From [Scytonema hofmanni] UTEX 2349 (GTDB taxonomy: Bacteria > Cyanobacteriota > Cyanobacteriia > Cyanobacteriales > Nostocaceae): DNA of 29,768 bases. Made by a program: the position numbers and the translations under genes. The notes beneath the pieces are model-generated. The model was given only the letters and a program-made list of their open reading frames with translations, ran no database searches and was not told the origin of the DNA. Position 1 is the first letter of the stretch, and the number at the start of each line of letters is the position of its first letter. Positions 22,104-29,768 of this stretch are shown here, in pieces. Where the stretch lies: the NCBI RefSeq assembly GCF_000582685.1, contig NZ_ALWD01000161.1:1-29768 (forward strand), in the 5' to 3' direction.

Positions 22104-25100
22104 GTCTTACTCCTACCTCTACCACCCGCCCTTGCCCAATCTGTGAGGACACCAAAGGAAATTGCAGGCATCACCATGAGGAAAGCAACCACCTTTGCAT
22201 GACCTTCGCTGATACCCGCTTTGGCGAAATTATCAATGGGTATAAATGCCTAGCTCATTTCGACTTGTGGGCGGCTTTCTGCCTCGACAATAGCCAGGAG
22301 TGGACGCAATCCCAGCGTGAAAATTGGCTATCTGAACAAACTGCCAAACGACAGCTTGTTCAGAAGCAACGTCAAGATTTTTTGAAAGGGCTGCTATCTG
22401 TTGAGGAGCGCGATCGACAATATCGTACCATTAACGATAAACTATCACTCAGTAAATACCACGTCCATAAGGCTTTAGCCAAGAAACGCGGTTTACATGA
22501 AAATGAAATTTGGTTCGCCTACAATCGAGGCTGGGTAAGGACTTGGCAGCCAGGATTAGAAATTAAGGACATTTCACCCAAGCTTGCTGGTATCAATCCA
22601 AACAACGAAACCCTTACGGGCGTTAGAGGCATCGCGATCGCTGCCACTGACGGTCAAGGTCACATCGTCGGACATCAAATTGCAGCTGACGACCGCGATA
22701 AGTACGGCAAATATATTTGGTTGTCGAGTCGGGGTAAGGGGGGTAACTCGCCTCACCTGCCCAATGGCGAGTTACCTCTATTTGTTTGGAGGCATCCAGA
22801 AGCAACCCAAATCAGCGAAACTTGGTTAGTAGAGGGTAGTTTAAAATCACTAATCGTAGCGCTCAAAGTTTGGCTTAGGGAGAATCGTACCGATATCCAG
22901 GTCATCGGCGCGGCTGGGGCTAATTTCAAAGGCTCATCAGAAACTTTTAAGCAGGCGATCGCAGTTCAAACTACCAAAACAGTAAAACTGTTCCCTGATG
23001 GCGGTGCAATTTACAATCAACAGATTGTTAAGAATTATAAAGCTGCTATCGACTTGGCAGTGTCTGATGGTTTTGATGTTTCTGTTGGCTGGTGGGGACA
23101 GTATGAAAAAGCCAGAAATGACATTGATGAAATTCAGAATTTTGGGATAATTAACTACATTTCCCCATCTGAGTTTTTTGGGTTAGCTGATAAAAGCGCT
23201 GACTCAGATCAGAACAATTCGCAACCCACACAACAAGTTAATACAGATGAAAGCGAAGAATCATCACAGCTAGACTCTCAACCCAAACAACAAGCTAATA
23301 ATTGGCAGTGGGATAAGTGGCTCAAAAGTCGAAAATTTACCCCAGATGTAGTTATTAATCAAGCTGAATTTAGTTTTGATGGTATTGATATTCCTCAATC
23401 TGATGCAATCATCGCTGTCAAATCTGGCTTAGGCACTGGTAAAACAAACGCATTAATTAATGAGATAAAAAAAGCAAATCTTAATGGTTTTGGTACTTAT
23501 ATTCCCGGTTATCGCAATAACCTATTACTGCAAACAACTGAGAGAGCGTTAGTAAACGACGTTGCGATGTATCACCTTCACCTTGATGATGAAGGGCATC
23601 TCATGTTACTAGACAAAGAAAGTAATATCGTTTCGTGTATTGACTCATTTAAAAAAGTAGATGGTCACATCAAAGGCAGGGACATTCACATCGACGAAAC
23701 ATGTTCTGTTTTTCTGTATGCTGTTAATGGGGGAACGCTAGGAAATGAGCAAGCCACTATTTTACGCATATTCAAAAAAGCACTTGCAGAAAGCAATAGA
23801 ATCTTTTTATACGATGGAAACCTAGCGGATATTTACGTTGACTTTGTAGCCAAAATAGCAGCTAAAAAGCACGTTATTAAAATTGAAAATCGCCAAAAAA
23901 TTCCGCCTCATAATATATTTTTCATTGAAGGCATAGACGAAGATGGTGAAATCAAGAAAGGTGATAGAAGTCCTTTAGTTAAGTTTCTACTTAGACCGGA
24001 AGTAAAATCCTGGATATTTGCCGACTCCAAAGAACGTACAAAAGTGCTTTACAAGCTTTTAACAGAATCTGGTAAAACTGGCTATGTTTTGAACTCGGAA
24101 ACTACTTCAGAAGGTTGGGCTAAGGAATTCTTAGCTGATCCAAACAAATTTGTTTTAAATAAAAAACCAGATTTCATTATTCTCTCTCCTACTGCTGAGA
24201 GTGGGATTAGTTGTACTGTAAACGGGTATTTTACGCACAAATTCTCTTTCTATGCTGGGGTATTAGCAACAAATAGTCAGCACCAATCTACGGTTCGCTT
24301 GCGTGATAATATCATACCTCATTACATTTTCTGTCCCGAATTTTCAACCATTAGAGACAGGTCAACCCCAATGACTTATTCAGAAAAAGTAATGGGTGAA
24401 ATTCTTAAAGATAGAATCATGCAATCGCTGATGCTTGCCAGCGAATCTGCGGAAAACCCTCAAAGTGCAAAAGAGATAATGATCCAGGCTCTTGTGCGTA
24501 ATGATGATGATTGGTGGGTTTTCTCTCTGAAATTGGCTGCATTAGACCAATTTGAGATGAATAATTACCGAAAGTGCTTCATCCACGCATTGAGAGAAGC
24601 CGGACACAACGTCACAATTGAGCAGTGGGATACCGCGATAAAGGTAAAAGAAGCGGAATCAGAAGCCAGAGTAGAGATACAGAAACAACACGCTAAAGAA
24701 GTATTTGAGGCGGTTGAGTTTAACTCAATTGAGGAGGCTAATAAAAAAGCAAAGGCATCTCCGAACAAGGCAACACAGCGACGTATCGAAAAAACACGGT
24801 TACTTGACAGACTACCGGGTATTAACTTCTCGGAACTTTGGAGCGATGAATTTATTTATCAGTGCAAAATCAAAAACCGCGAATTTATTAGGCAGCAAGA
24901 GAGATTTTGGCTGTTAAGCAATTACGATACTTCCCAAAAGCGTCATGAGTCAATTTGGAATCACGCGGCGCTCTCCGAAGATTTCTTTAGCCGTCGAGTT
25001 TCGGCAATGGGTCATGATGCTATTTGGGCTTTGCGAGAATTAAAAATTCTTGATTTTACCACTCGCCCATTGGAATATCACAAAGACTCCCCAGAGGTCA

Positions 25101-26086
25101 TCAGCTTAGTTAATACTTTACGTAGTCGCAATGATATCCAGCTAGCTTTACGTATTAGCTCTTTTGAACCAGAAACGGTCAACGGCAAAGAACGGTTAAG
25201 GATTTTGAGTAATTTGCTTGATTACATTGGTTATAAAACACAATTTGCTCAAAGGAAACGAATTAAGACTGATAACGGCGTTATACAAACTAGATATTAC
25301 CGAATAGTTCCAACCGGTACCCCGTCTGCCTGTGCCACACCCCCCCCAATTGTTAATAAGCCAGAGGGGTATGGCACACCTCCCCAAGCTACCGACTGTG
25401 CCACACCCCCCCCAATTGTTAATAAGCCAGAGGGGTATGGCACACCCCCGGAACTTGTTAATAATACCCCTTCCAGCCAATTTGACCTACTAGCAGCGCG
25501 TCAAGCAATCTTATCCTGCATTGAGTACAAATTTACTACATGGATGCAGAGCGATAAATCTAAAGTTAGTTGGTCGGTTGAGGAAGTTGCGATCGCTATT
25601 CAGCCAGAGGAATCAGCCCACAATCATGTAGTTGACCATACTACAGAAGAGTGGTTACAGCCTGAAAATCTAACTGAAACAGCTAATTGGTTGGGAGCTT
25701 GCGAGAACGCTGAAATGTTAGGGACTGTTCGCGCTGCTGTACCTGCTTACGCCCTCAAAGAAGCTTGTAAGTTATTGCCTAAATTTAAATTAATCCAAAT
25801 AAAACAATGGGTTTTGCATCTCAACTCTTTAATGGTGTCGATTGTTGAGGATACAGCTACTCAGCCAAGCCAGCAATTAGTAACAGATGAGAATTTAGCT
25901 GACACTGCTGCTTTATTACAATCTTGCGACAATGTTGAAATGTTGGCGGATTTACGGGCTTGTTGTTTCGATTTTATTATTGAAAAAGCATCCGAGTTAA
26001 TTTCGCCAACATTAAAACAGTGGGTATGTAGTTGGTTAAGCTACTGGAGGGCGGAAGAAAAATGTAAACCAAATTATAGTGGGTAG
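22100..26086 (+). CDS. CyRepA1-family plasmid replication protein (primase-helicase type)
   Basis: 1328 residues. Order: an N-terminal Cys/His zinc finger (C12, C15, C22, H24-H26, C33, then C50, H53); a Toprim/DUF3854-like domain with E245 (LVEGSLKS) and D300 (KLFPDGG); a low-complexity Gln/Ser linker (about 365-400); a helicase domain with Walker A KSGLGTGKT (441-449), Walker B IHIDET (529-534), and motifs SPTAESGIS (695-703) and QSTVRLRD (729-736). It matches the cyanobacterial plasmid CyRepA family, which couples primase and helicase functions. The C-terminal region carries a duplicated 18-residue repeat CATPPPIVNKPEGYGTPP (about 1077-1115) and two related helical units (TETANWLGACENAEML and ADTAALLQSCDNVEML). 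Translation is coupled to the small gene upstream. I am confident of the family, less of the exact origin it serves. Confidence 0.88.
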   Translation: MSLTPTSTTRPCPICEDTKGNCRHHHEESNHLCMTFADTRFGEIINGYKCLAHFDLWAAFCLDNSQEWTQSQRENWLSEQTAKRQLVQKQRQDFLKGLLSVEERDRQYRTINDKLSLSKYHVHKALAKKRGLHENEIWFAYNRGWVRTWQPGLEIKDISPKLAGINPNNETLTGVRGIAIAATDGQGHIVGHQIAADDRDKYGKYIWLSSRGKGGNSPHLPNGELPLFVWRHPEATQISETWLVEGSLKSLIVALKVWLRENRTDIQVIGAAGANFKGSSETFKQAIAVQTTKTVKLFPDGGAIYNQQIVKNYKAAIDLAVSDGFDVSVGWWGQYEKARNDIDEIQNFGIINYISPSEFFGLADKSADSDQNNSQPTQQVNTDESEESSQLDSQPKQQANNWQWDKWLKSRKFTPDVVINQAEFSFDGIDIPQSDAIIAVKSGLGTGKTNALINEIKKANLNGFGTYIPGYRNNLLLQTTERALVNDVAMYHLHLDDEGHLMLLDKESNIVSCIDSFKKVDGHIKGRDIHIDETCSVFLYAVNGGTLGNEQATILRIFKKALAESNRIFLYDGNLADIYVDFVAKIAAKKHVIKIENRQKIPPHNIFFIEGIDEDGEIKKGDRSPLVKFLLRPEVKSWIFADSKERTKVLYKLLTESGKTGYVLNSETTSEGWAKEFLADPNKFVLNKKPDFIILSPTAESGISCTVNGYFTHKFSFYAGVLATNSQHQSTVRLRDNIIPHYIFCPEFSTIRDRSTPMTYSEKVMGEILKDRIMQSLMLASESAENPQSAKEIMIQALVRNDDDWWVFSLKLAALDQFEMNNYRKCFIHALREAGHNVTIEQWDTAIKVKEAESEARVEIQKQHAKEVFEAVEFNSIEEANKKAKASPNKATQRRIEKTRLLDRLPGINFSELWSDEFIYQCKIKNREFIRQQERFWLLSNYDTSQKRHESIWNHAALSEDFFSRRVSAMGHDAIWALRELKILDFTTRPLEYHKDSPEVISLVNTLRSRNDIQLALRISSFEPETVNGKERLRILSNLLDYIGYKTQFAQRKRIKTDNGVIQTRYYRIVPTGTPSACATPPPIVNKPEGYGTPPQATDCATPPPIVNKPEGYGTPPELVNNTPSSQFDLLAARQAILSCIEYKFTTWMQSDKSKVSWSVEEVAIAIQPEESAHNHVVDHTTEEWLQPENLTETANWLGACENAEMLGTVRAAVPAYALKEACKLLPKFKLIQIKQWVLHLNSLMVSIVEDTATQPSQQLVTDENLADTAALLQSCDNVEMLADLRACCFDFIIEKASELISPTLKQWVCSWLSYWRAEEKCKPNYSG
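25331..25446 (+). repeat. In-frame direct repeat within CyRepA
   Basis: Two exact 50-bp copies (25331-25380 and 25397-25446), 66 bp apart, each with inverted ends TGTGCCACACCCC and GGGGTATGGCACA. The length keeps the frame. The palindromic ends suggest a mobile repeat absorbed by the gene, then duplicated. Confidence 0.8.
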
Positions 26087-26095
26087 AAAAAGTTT

Positions 26096-27541
26096 TTAAA
26101 AATCCCAGTAATGTAACCAATTCTGAATAGCGTACTCGCTCTCACCAGGCACTTTTCTAGTCATCGCTTCGATCGCGCAGAAATCGGCATCATAATCTGC
26201 GATAAGTAAAATTCCAGCCAGTGCCGAGCAAAAATCATCCACAGACGCGCCACTACCACCGCTTACCGACCAAGTACCGCCGGGTTTATAAAAAACACTT
26301 AATCTTTTTAGTTGCTGGATTGATTCAGCGTGTGGGTACAATTCGATATTTCGAGAATTGAATAACTCCCGAAGTTTTGAATATGCCTTAGTTTTAGAAC
26401 TAGCACTCCAGTTTATTTCTTCGATATCAATAAAACCGGACAATCGTTGAATTGAACTAACGCTATTGTATTGATCGAGACAGACTTTCGAGAAACCATA
26501 AATATTATGTTTTTCAATAATCCAATTTTCAACTTCTGCGATGTTTACTTGTTTCTTTTGACCTTCACCACCCCAATTCGCTTTAAACTGATGAAACAAA
26601 TCTACAACTAATAAATTATCCTCAAAGTGAGCTATACACGATGTATAAGAGTCGCGAGAGCCTTTTGCAGGGTCTAAGCTTAAAAAATAATCTCCTAGAT
26701 AGTGGTCGTTTGGAGGTAGGCTTTTTCTATCGTAATTAATAGCTAAATCTATTAAATCTGCGCTTAAGAAGCTTGATAAATTTTGACTGAAATTAGCCCC
26801 GTATTCCACTGCGAACATGTCAGGGTCACGCGCTTTTTCACTTTCTAAAAAAGCTTTAGATAAAGTTGGATTCATTTCCCAACTTGGTAAATTTACTACT
26901 TGAATATCTTCATATAATCCGGTAATTCCTTGTTTATAAATATCATAAAAAATACCTTCCTGACGGTAGGGAGATGATAACAATAAAATTCTTCCTAGAT
27001 TTCCGAATTGTGCTGATGATGGAGCTAGGGCATTATAAAGAGAATCTCCAGCGCTATTACCGCTAGTATCCATTGCATACGCTAATTCATCAAACAAAAT
27101 AAATGGCGCTGCCATTCCTCTGGCACTTCTTGAACTTGTGGGAATTGATTTAATTATTGCTCCATTTAATAATTCTAAAGAATCTGCCGTCTCATTTTTG
27201 ATTAAATTTTTAAGTAATGGGCTATTTCCTATCAAACTTTTGATGTTATTTAATGCTAATTTCGCTTGGTCGATGGTGTTAGCAATTGTTACGATATAAA
27301 AGTGTTCATTGGGTCTTAAAAATTTTTTATATTCATCAGCTAGTACACAACCTGCATAACAAGCCGATATAGAAGCCATAAGAGTTTTACCGCTACGCCT
27401 TCCCAAAGCCCAAACTCCTTTTGTATAATTTCCCCCCCAAAATGATTCTAAAATTTCCTTTTGTTTTTCCCAAAGACACTGATTTAATAAATATTTATCT
27501 TCTGCGAATTTTGTAATGCTTACGTGTGGAATTTGCATCAT
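26096..27541 (-). CDS. Phage terminase large subunit-like protein
   Basis: 481 residues. It has a full ATPase (Walker A GRRSGKT 47-53, Walker B FILFDE 147-152, coupling motif LLLSSPY 186-192) and an RNase H-like nuclease with the acidic residues D290 (SLDPAKG), D356 (VCLDQYN) and D435/D436 (DDFCSALAG). The length is normal for TerL and every motif is intact, so it may be functional DNA packaging machinery or have been repurposed. A small HTH subunit gene ends 1 base upstream. Neither portal, protease nor capsid genes are in the window. It converges with CyRepA (9-base gap). Confidence 0.85.
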   Translation of the reverse strand: MMQIPHVSITKFAEDKYLLNQCLWEKQKEILESFWGGNYTKGVWALGRRSGKTLMASISACYAGCVLADEYKKFLRPNEHFYIVTIANTIDQAKLALNNIKSLIGNSPLLKNLIKNETADSLELLNGAIIKSIPTSSRSARGMAAPFILFDELAYAMDTSGNSAGDSLYNALAPSSAQFGNLGRILLLSSPYRQEGIFYDIYKQGITGLYEDIQVVNLPSWEMNPTLSKAFLESEKARDPDMFAVEYGANFSQNLSSFLSADLIDLAINYDRKSLPPNDHYLGDYFLSLDPAKGSRDSYTSCIAHFEDNLLVVDLFHQFKANWGGEGQKKQVNIAEVENWIIEKHNIYGFSKVCLDQYNSVSSIQRLSGFIDIEEINWSASSKTKAYSKLRELFNSRNIELYPHAESIQQLKRLSVFYKPGGTWSVSGGSGASVDDFCSALAGILLIADYDADFCAIEAMTRKVPGESEYAIQNWLHYWDF

Positions 27542-27542
27542 T

Positions 27543-27953
27543 TTAATTTTTATTTGACAAGTTTAATAAGTAAGCGCGTAAATCTAATTCCGGCTGTGAT
27601 TTAGTTTCAGGTTCACTATTTTGCTCTAGATTTCCCCACTTGCCCAATATCTGAGCAGCCCGAAGTTTGTCACAATTTCGCGCTTCAACATCATCTAAAA
27701 TATGAACCACAGTTTTGATAGCTTTCGGTAGATTAACCTCGATTAGGTCGGCTATTTTCAGGGAAACGTTTTCTACAATTTTCTGCACTGCTTTCGGTCG
27801 TGCATCACTAAGAGCAGCGCAAAATAATGGATTCTCCATCCATCGTGCAATTGTCCGACGATTTATCTTAAGTGTCGCTGCTACTTCGTTTTGCAGCTTC
27901 CCAACCGACAACAACTTGATAGCTTGCAACTGCTTTGCATTTAAAGGTGACAT
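27543..27953 (-). CDS. Phage terminase small subunit-like HTH protein
   Basis: 136 residues. The HTH is at about 12-40 (LLSVGKLQNEVAATLKINRRTIARWMENPLF), then helices (ARPKAVQKIVENVSLKIADLIEVNLPKAIKTVVHILDD), matching small terminase subunits that recognise packaging sites. It immediately precedes the large subunit on the same strand with essentially no gap, the expected arrangement. It is similar in layout to the protein at 1007-1603. ATG 27951-27953; no strong ribosome site. Confidence 0.8.
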   Translation of the reverse strand: MSPLNAKQLQAIKLLSVGKLQNEVAATLKINRRTIARWMENPLFCAALSDARPKAVQKIVENVSLKIADLIEVNLPKAIKTVVHILDDVEARNCDKLRAAQILGKWGNLEQNSEPETKSQPELDLRAYLLNLSNKN

Positions 27954-28107
27954 TTAGGACAAAGAAGTAGTTATAAGGTGACATTTGTATATTTTAATCG
28001 ATTCAAAGGCTTACTGGTTATAGCTTTTGGCATTGTCCAACAATGTCACATCATTTTTTCTGAGGTTGGTGTTATCGCGATCGCACTAACTCTAACATCA
28101 CAACTAA

Positions 28108-28141
28108 AAAACCTCGCTATTTTAGCTAGTAGCGAGGTTTT
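28108..28141. terminator. Bidirectional terminator at the head of the repeat block
   Basis: AAAACCTCGCT/AGCGAGGTTTT (28108-28118, 28131-28141), 11-bp stem and 12-base loop, with T-runs on both strands. Only its right arm survives at 28722-28735. A full copy recurs at 29143-29180. Confidence 0.75.
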
Positions 28142-28351
28142 CAGTTACAACCTTAATAATGGGTATTTAACCTGCCCAAGCCTCATGTAGGGGGATAGGG
28201 ATAGGGGTATAGAGCGTCTTATAGCTCAATTACCTTGAAATAAATTTGGGATAAATTTTAAAGTTTTGGACATTGGTGATTGGGTATGGCGATATCGAAG
28301 ACGCGCTTCGCGATCGCATCGAAAGACAGCGCGAAAAAAATATCTTTCATT

Positions 28352-28555
28352 AACTAGTTAAGATAATTGACAAGCTTAAAATAACTAGTTACTATATTTA
28401 TATAACCAGTCACGGATGATATATAACCAGTTATGATAATTCTAAAACCTGTTATTTTATATACGATTAATTACCATATATTCATAACCAGTTAGGATAA
28501 AGGCGAGTAGTTACGATGCAGACATAACCAGTTAGGATGCAGACATAACCAGTTA
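28352..28555 (+). repeat. Iteron array A, about nine sites
   Basis: Sites of the type AACCAGTTA/AACTAGTTA start at 28352, 28383, 28404, 28425, 28446, 28486, 28505 (degenerate), 28526 and 28547. The spacings are 31, 21, 21, 21, 40, 19, 21 and 21 bases, so most lie on one face of the helix. The 10-mer TAACTAGTTA is a perfect palindrome. The array is the first of two. Confidence 0.85.
28367..28395 (+). promoter_or_regulatory. Promoter-like element inside array A
   Basis: TTGACA (28367-28372), 17 bases, TACTAT (28390-28395), with an iteron lying between and just over the -10. It resembles the resolvase promoter at 3256-3285 in sequence and iteron position. No gene lies downstream within the window. 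Confidence 0.55.
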
Positions 28556-28646
28556 CGATTAACGTCACTAGTGTCCGGGGATTTAGGCGAACGCAGTGAG
28601 CAGTCATCAAGGGAAGAACCGACGCGATTTTTTAAGCAGGTATCCG

Positions 28647-28700
28647 TAACTAGTTATGATAATTTTAACTAGTTCATCATCTCAACCGATGGGGGGCGAT
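28647..28700. repeat. Iteron pair with the conserved flank, copy 1
   Basis: TAACTAGTTA (28647-28656) and TAACTAGTT (28666-28674) separated by 9 bases, then CATCATCTCAACCGATGGGG. A near-identical copy is at 29024-29072, where the first site is altered to ATCTAGTTA. Confidence 0.7.
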
Positions 28701-29023
28701 CGCAATGGGTGGACACAAACAGTAGCGAGGTTTTCACGACAACCTTAATAATGTATATTTAACCTGCCCAAGCCTCATGTAGGGGTATAGGGATAGGGGT
28801 CTTGAGCGTGTCAACCCTCAATTACTTTGAAAAAAATTTGGGGAAAATTTCAAAGTTTTGGACATTGGGGATTGGGTATGGCGATACCGTTCGCGAAGCG
28901 CGATGACCGTCAGGGGCGAATGCAGTGAGCAGTGAGAGGTCGAGCGTTGGCGGAGCCTAAGAAGAGAAGCGACGACCGTCAGAGGCGAATAACCGAGACA
29001 ATTTTCAAGCTGAAATACTTATC

Positions 29024-29072
29024 TAGTTATGATAATTTTAACTAGTTCATCATCTCAACCGATGGGGGGCGA
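29024..29072. repeat. Iteron pair with the conserved flank, copy 2
   Basis: It matches 28649-28697 except at the outer edge of its first site (TCTAGTTA instead of ACTAGTTA), and leads into HIP-type palindromic DNA (CGTTCGCGAAGCG). Confidence 0.65.
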
Positions 29073-29142
29073 TACCGTTCGCGAAGCGTCCGCTCTGCGG
29101 AAGGCGCGCCGGAGCGATCGCACTAACACTAACGCATCCACT

Positions 29143-29180
29143 AAAAAAGCCTCGCTGTATCGAACAGTAGCGAGGTTTTT
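29143..29180. terminator. Second full copy of the block terminator
   Basis: CCTCGCT/AGCGAGG (29150-29156, 29169-29175) with a 12-base loop, AAAAAA before and TTTTT after (29176-29180). It repeats the structure at 28108-28141 with loop changes, so the hairpin is kept while its loop has drifted. Confidence 0.7.
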
Positions 29181-29417
29181 CGCTAACAACCTTACAACTC
29201 CCCTCAACAAGTATATTTAACCTGCCCAAGCCTCATGTAGGGGGGATAGGGATCTAGAGCGTGTTTAGACTCAATCACCTTGAAAAAAATTTGAGGAAAA
29301 TTTCAAAGTTTTGGTCATTGAGGATTGGGTATGGCGATACCGTTCGCGAAGCGTCCGCTCTGCGGAAGGCGCGTTTCGCGATCGCATCGAAAGAAGCGCG
29401 AAAAAATATCTATCATT

Positions 29418-29732
29418 AACCAGTTAAGATAATTGACAAACTTAAACTAACCAGTTATTATGTTTATATAACCAGTCACAAATGATGTAACCAGTTGTGA
29501 TAATTATAAAAACCAGTTATTTTATACACGATTAATTATCATACAGGCATAACCAGTTAGGAAAAAGAGAAGTGATTACGACGTAAACATAACCAGTTAC
29601 GACACAAACATAACCAGCTACCAGTAATGATACAGGCATAACCAGTTGCGACATAAACATAACCAGTTATCATGCAAATATAACCAGTAATGATATAGGC
29701 ATAACCAGTTACGACACAGGCATAACCAGTTA
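29418..29732 (+). repeat. Iteron array C, about fourteen sites
   Basis: Sites start at 29418, 29449, 29470, 29489, 29511, 29551, 29570 (degenerate), 29591, 29612, 29640, 29661, 29682, 29703 and 29724. The first nine repeat the spacing pattern of array A (31, 21, 19, 22, 40, 19, 21, 21), and the rest extend it at 21 bases with one 28-base step. The core is AACCAGTTA, usually CATAACCAGTTACGACA in the second half. The seven-codon period makes false open frames here. Confidence 0.88.
29433..29461 (+). promoter_or_regulatory. Promoter-like element inside array C
   Basis: TTGACA (29433-29438), 17 bases, TATTAT (29456-29461), an almost ideal sigma-70 promoter with an iteron between -35 and -10. Same position in the unit as 28367-28395. 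Confidence 0.6.
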
Positions 29733-29768
29733 CGCACATCATCACTAGTGTCCGGGGATTTAGGCGAA

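Larger units (their letters stand above)
28131..29768. repeat. Long direct-repeat block, copies of a terminator-leader-iteron unit
   Basis: A module of about 165 bp (from the AGCGAGG arm through TTTAACCTGCCCAAGCC, CATGTAGGGG and GGGTATGGCGATA) occurs at about 28131-28294, 28721-28886 and 29169-29339. The first and third copies run on into an iteron array and end in CACTAGTGTCCGGGGATT at 28566 and 29742; the middle copy lacks the array. Short HIP-rich palindromes (CGTTCGCGAAGCG and similar) interrupt the later copies. The region holds no credible gene and continues past the window end. Confidence 0.85.

Noticed and set aside
25196..25480. Minus-strand frame with repeated IPLWLINNWGGCG
   Set aside because: It is the antisense of the duplicated in-frame repeat within CyRepA.
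27715..28190. Plus-strand frames over the terminase small subunit and its upstream region
   Set aside because: The first is antisense of the HTH gene; the second runs into the terminator hairpin and has no family features.
29418..29732. CRISPR array
   Set aside because: The repeated word is only about 9-17 bp with spacers of about 5-12 bp, and it matches an operator-type palindrome.
29557..29745. Minus-strand frame of 62 residues repeating VTGYA-type units
   Set aside because: It arises from the 21-bp iteron period (seven codons) and contains no independent coding signal.
28566..29768. Assembly overlap or circular junction because the window end repeats 28566-28592
   Set aside because: The match is part of a longer diverged repeat unit with many differences, so it is a genuine duplication.

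Overview
The window looks like accessory-replicon (plasmid) DNA from a filamentous, Nostoc-like cyanobacterium. The palindrome GCGATCGC (HIP1) recurs throughout (for example near 9503, 14286, 16301, 17076, 17417, 22633, 25590 and 28310). The main proteins belong to cyanobacterial plasmid families: a CyRepA1-type replication protein, an actin-like segregation ATPase and a protelomerase-like recombinase. Small modules typical of plasmids fill much of the rest: three toxin-antitoxin pairs, tyrosine recombinases, ribbon-helix-helix proteins and insertion-sequence debris. I see no tRNA, rRNA or CRISPR array.

Layout. 0-1 kb: the tail of an IS transposase, then non-coding DNA with a G-quadruplex-type motif. 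1-3.3 kb: a small-terminase-like HTH protein converging on a telomere-resolvase-like protein that also carries a ribbon-helix-helix-like segment. 3.4-5.3 kb: an AbiE-type toxin-antitoxin pair and a hypothetical gene. 5.3-5.8 kb: a non-coding element bounded by a perfect 31-bp inverted repeat (MITE-like). 5.8-8.7 kb: a sigma-70-like factor and a two-TM protein of the cyanobacterial TRADD-N-associated type, preceded by 61-bp tandem repeats. 8.9-11.5 kb: a small membrane protein, a broken recombinase with a follow-on gene, a His-tailed hypothetical protein and a HigBA-like pair. 11.8-17.3 kb: a minus-strand cluster with an actin-like ATPase, a membrane-anchored P-loop ATPase with a zinc ribbon, a coiled-coil protein, a one-TM protein and an RHH protein. 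18-21.3 kb: a plus-strand cluster starting at a 36-bp palindrome, with an RHH protein, a coiled-coil protein, a RelBE/ParDE-like pair, a complete tyrosine recombinase and a hypothetical protein. 21.4-26.1 kb: a structured leader, a small Cys-rich protein and CyRepA. 26.1-28 kb: a terminase large/small subunit pair with no capsid or portal genes. 28.1-29.8 kb: a non-coding block of long direct repeats carrying two arrays of a near-palindromic 9-10 bp iteron spaced about 21 bp.

The most striking observation links two distant places. The promoter of the telomere-resolvase-like gene (3224-3304) contains the same iteron (AACTAGTTA/AACCAGTTA) as the arrays at 28.35-28.56 kb and 29.42-29.73 kb, with nearly the same spacing order (31, about 21, about 21). 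In all three places an iteron lies between a TTGACA -35 and a -10 box. This suggests one DNA-binding protein, possibly the resolvase itself through its RHH-like segment, both controls that gene and coats the repeat block. With the terminase pair and the replication and segregation genes, this recalls N15-type phage-plasmids, but hairpin telomeres or a phage life style are not shown by this sequence.

Functional links: CyRepA probably drives replication under control of its structured leader. The actin-like ATPase, RHH proteins and perhaps the membrane ATPase serve segregation or transfer. The toxin-antitoxin pairs stabilise the replicon, and the sigma/TRADD-type pair is probably a conflict or defence module.
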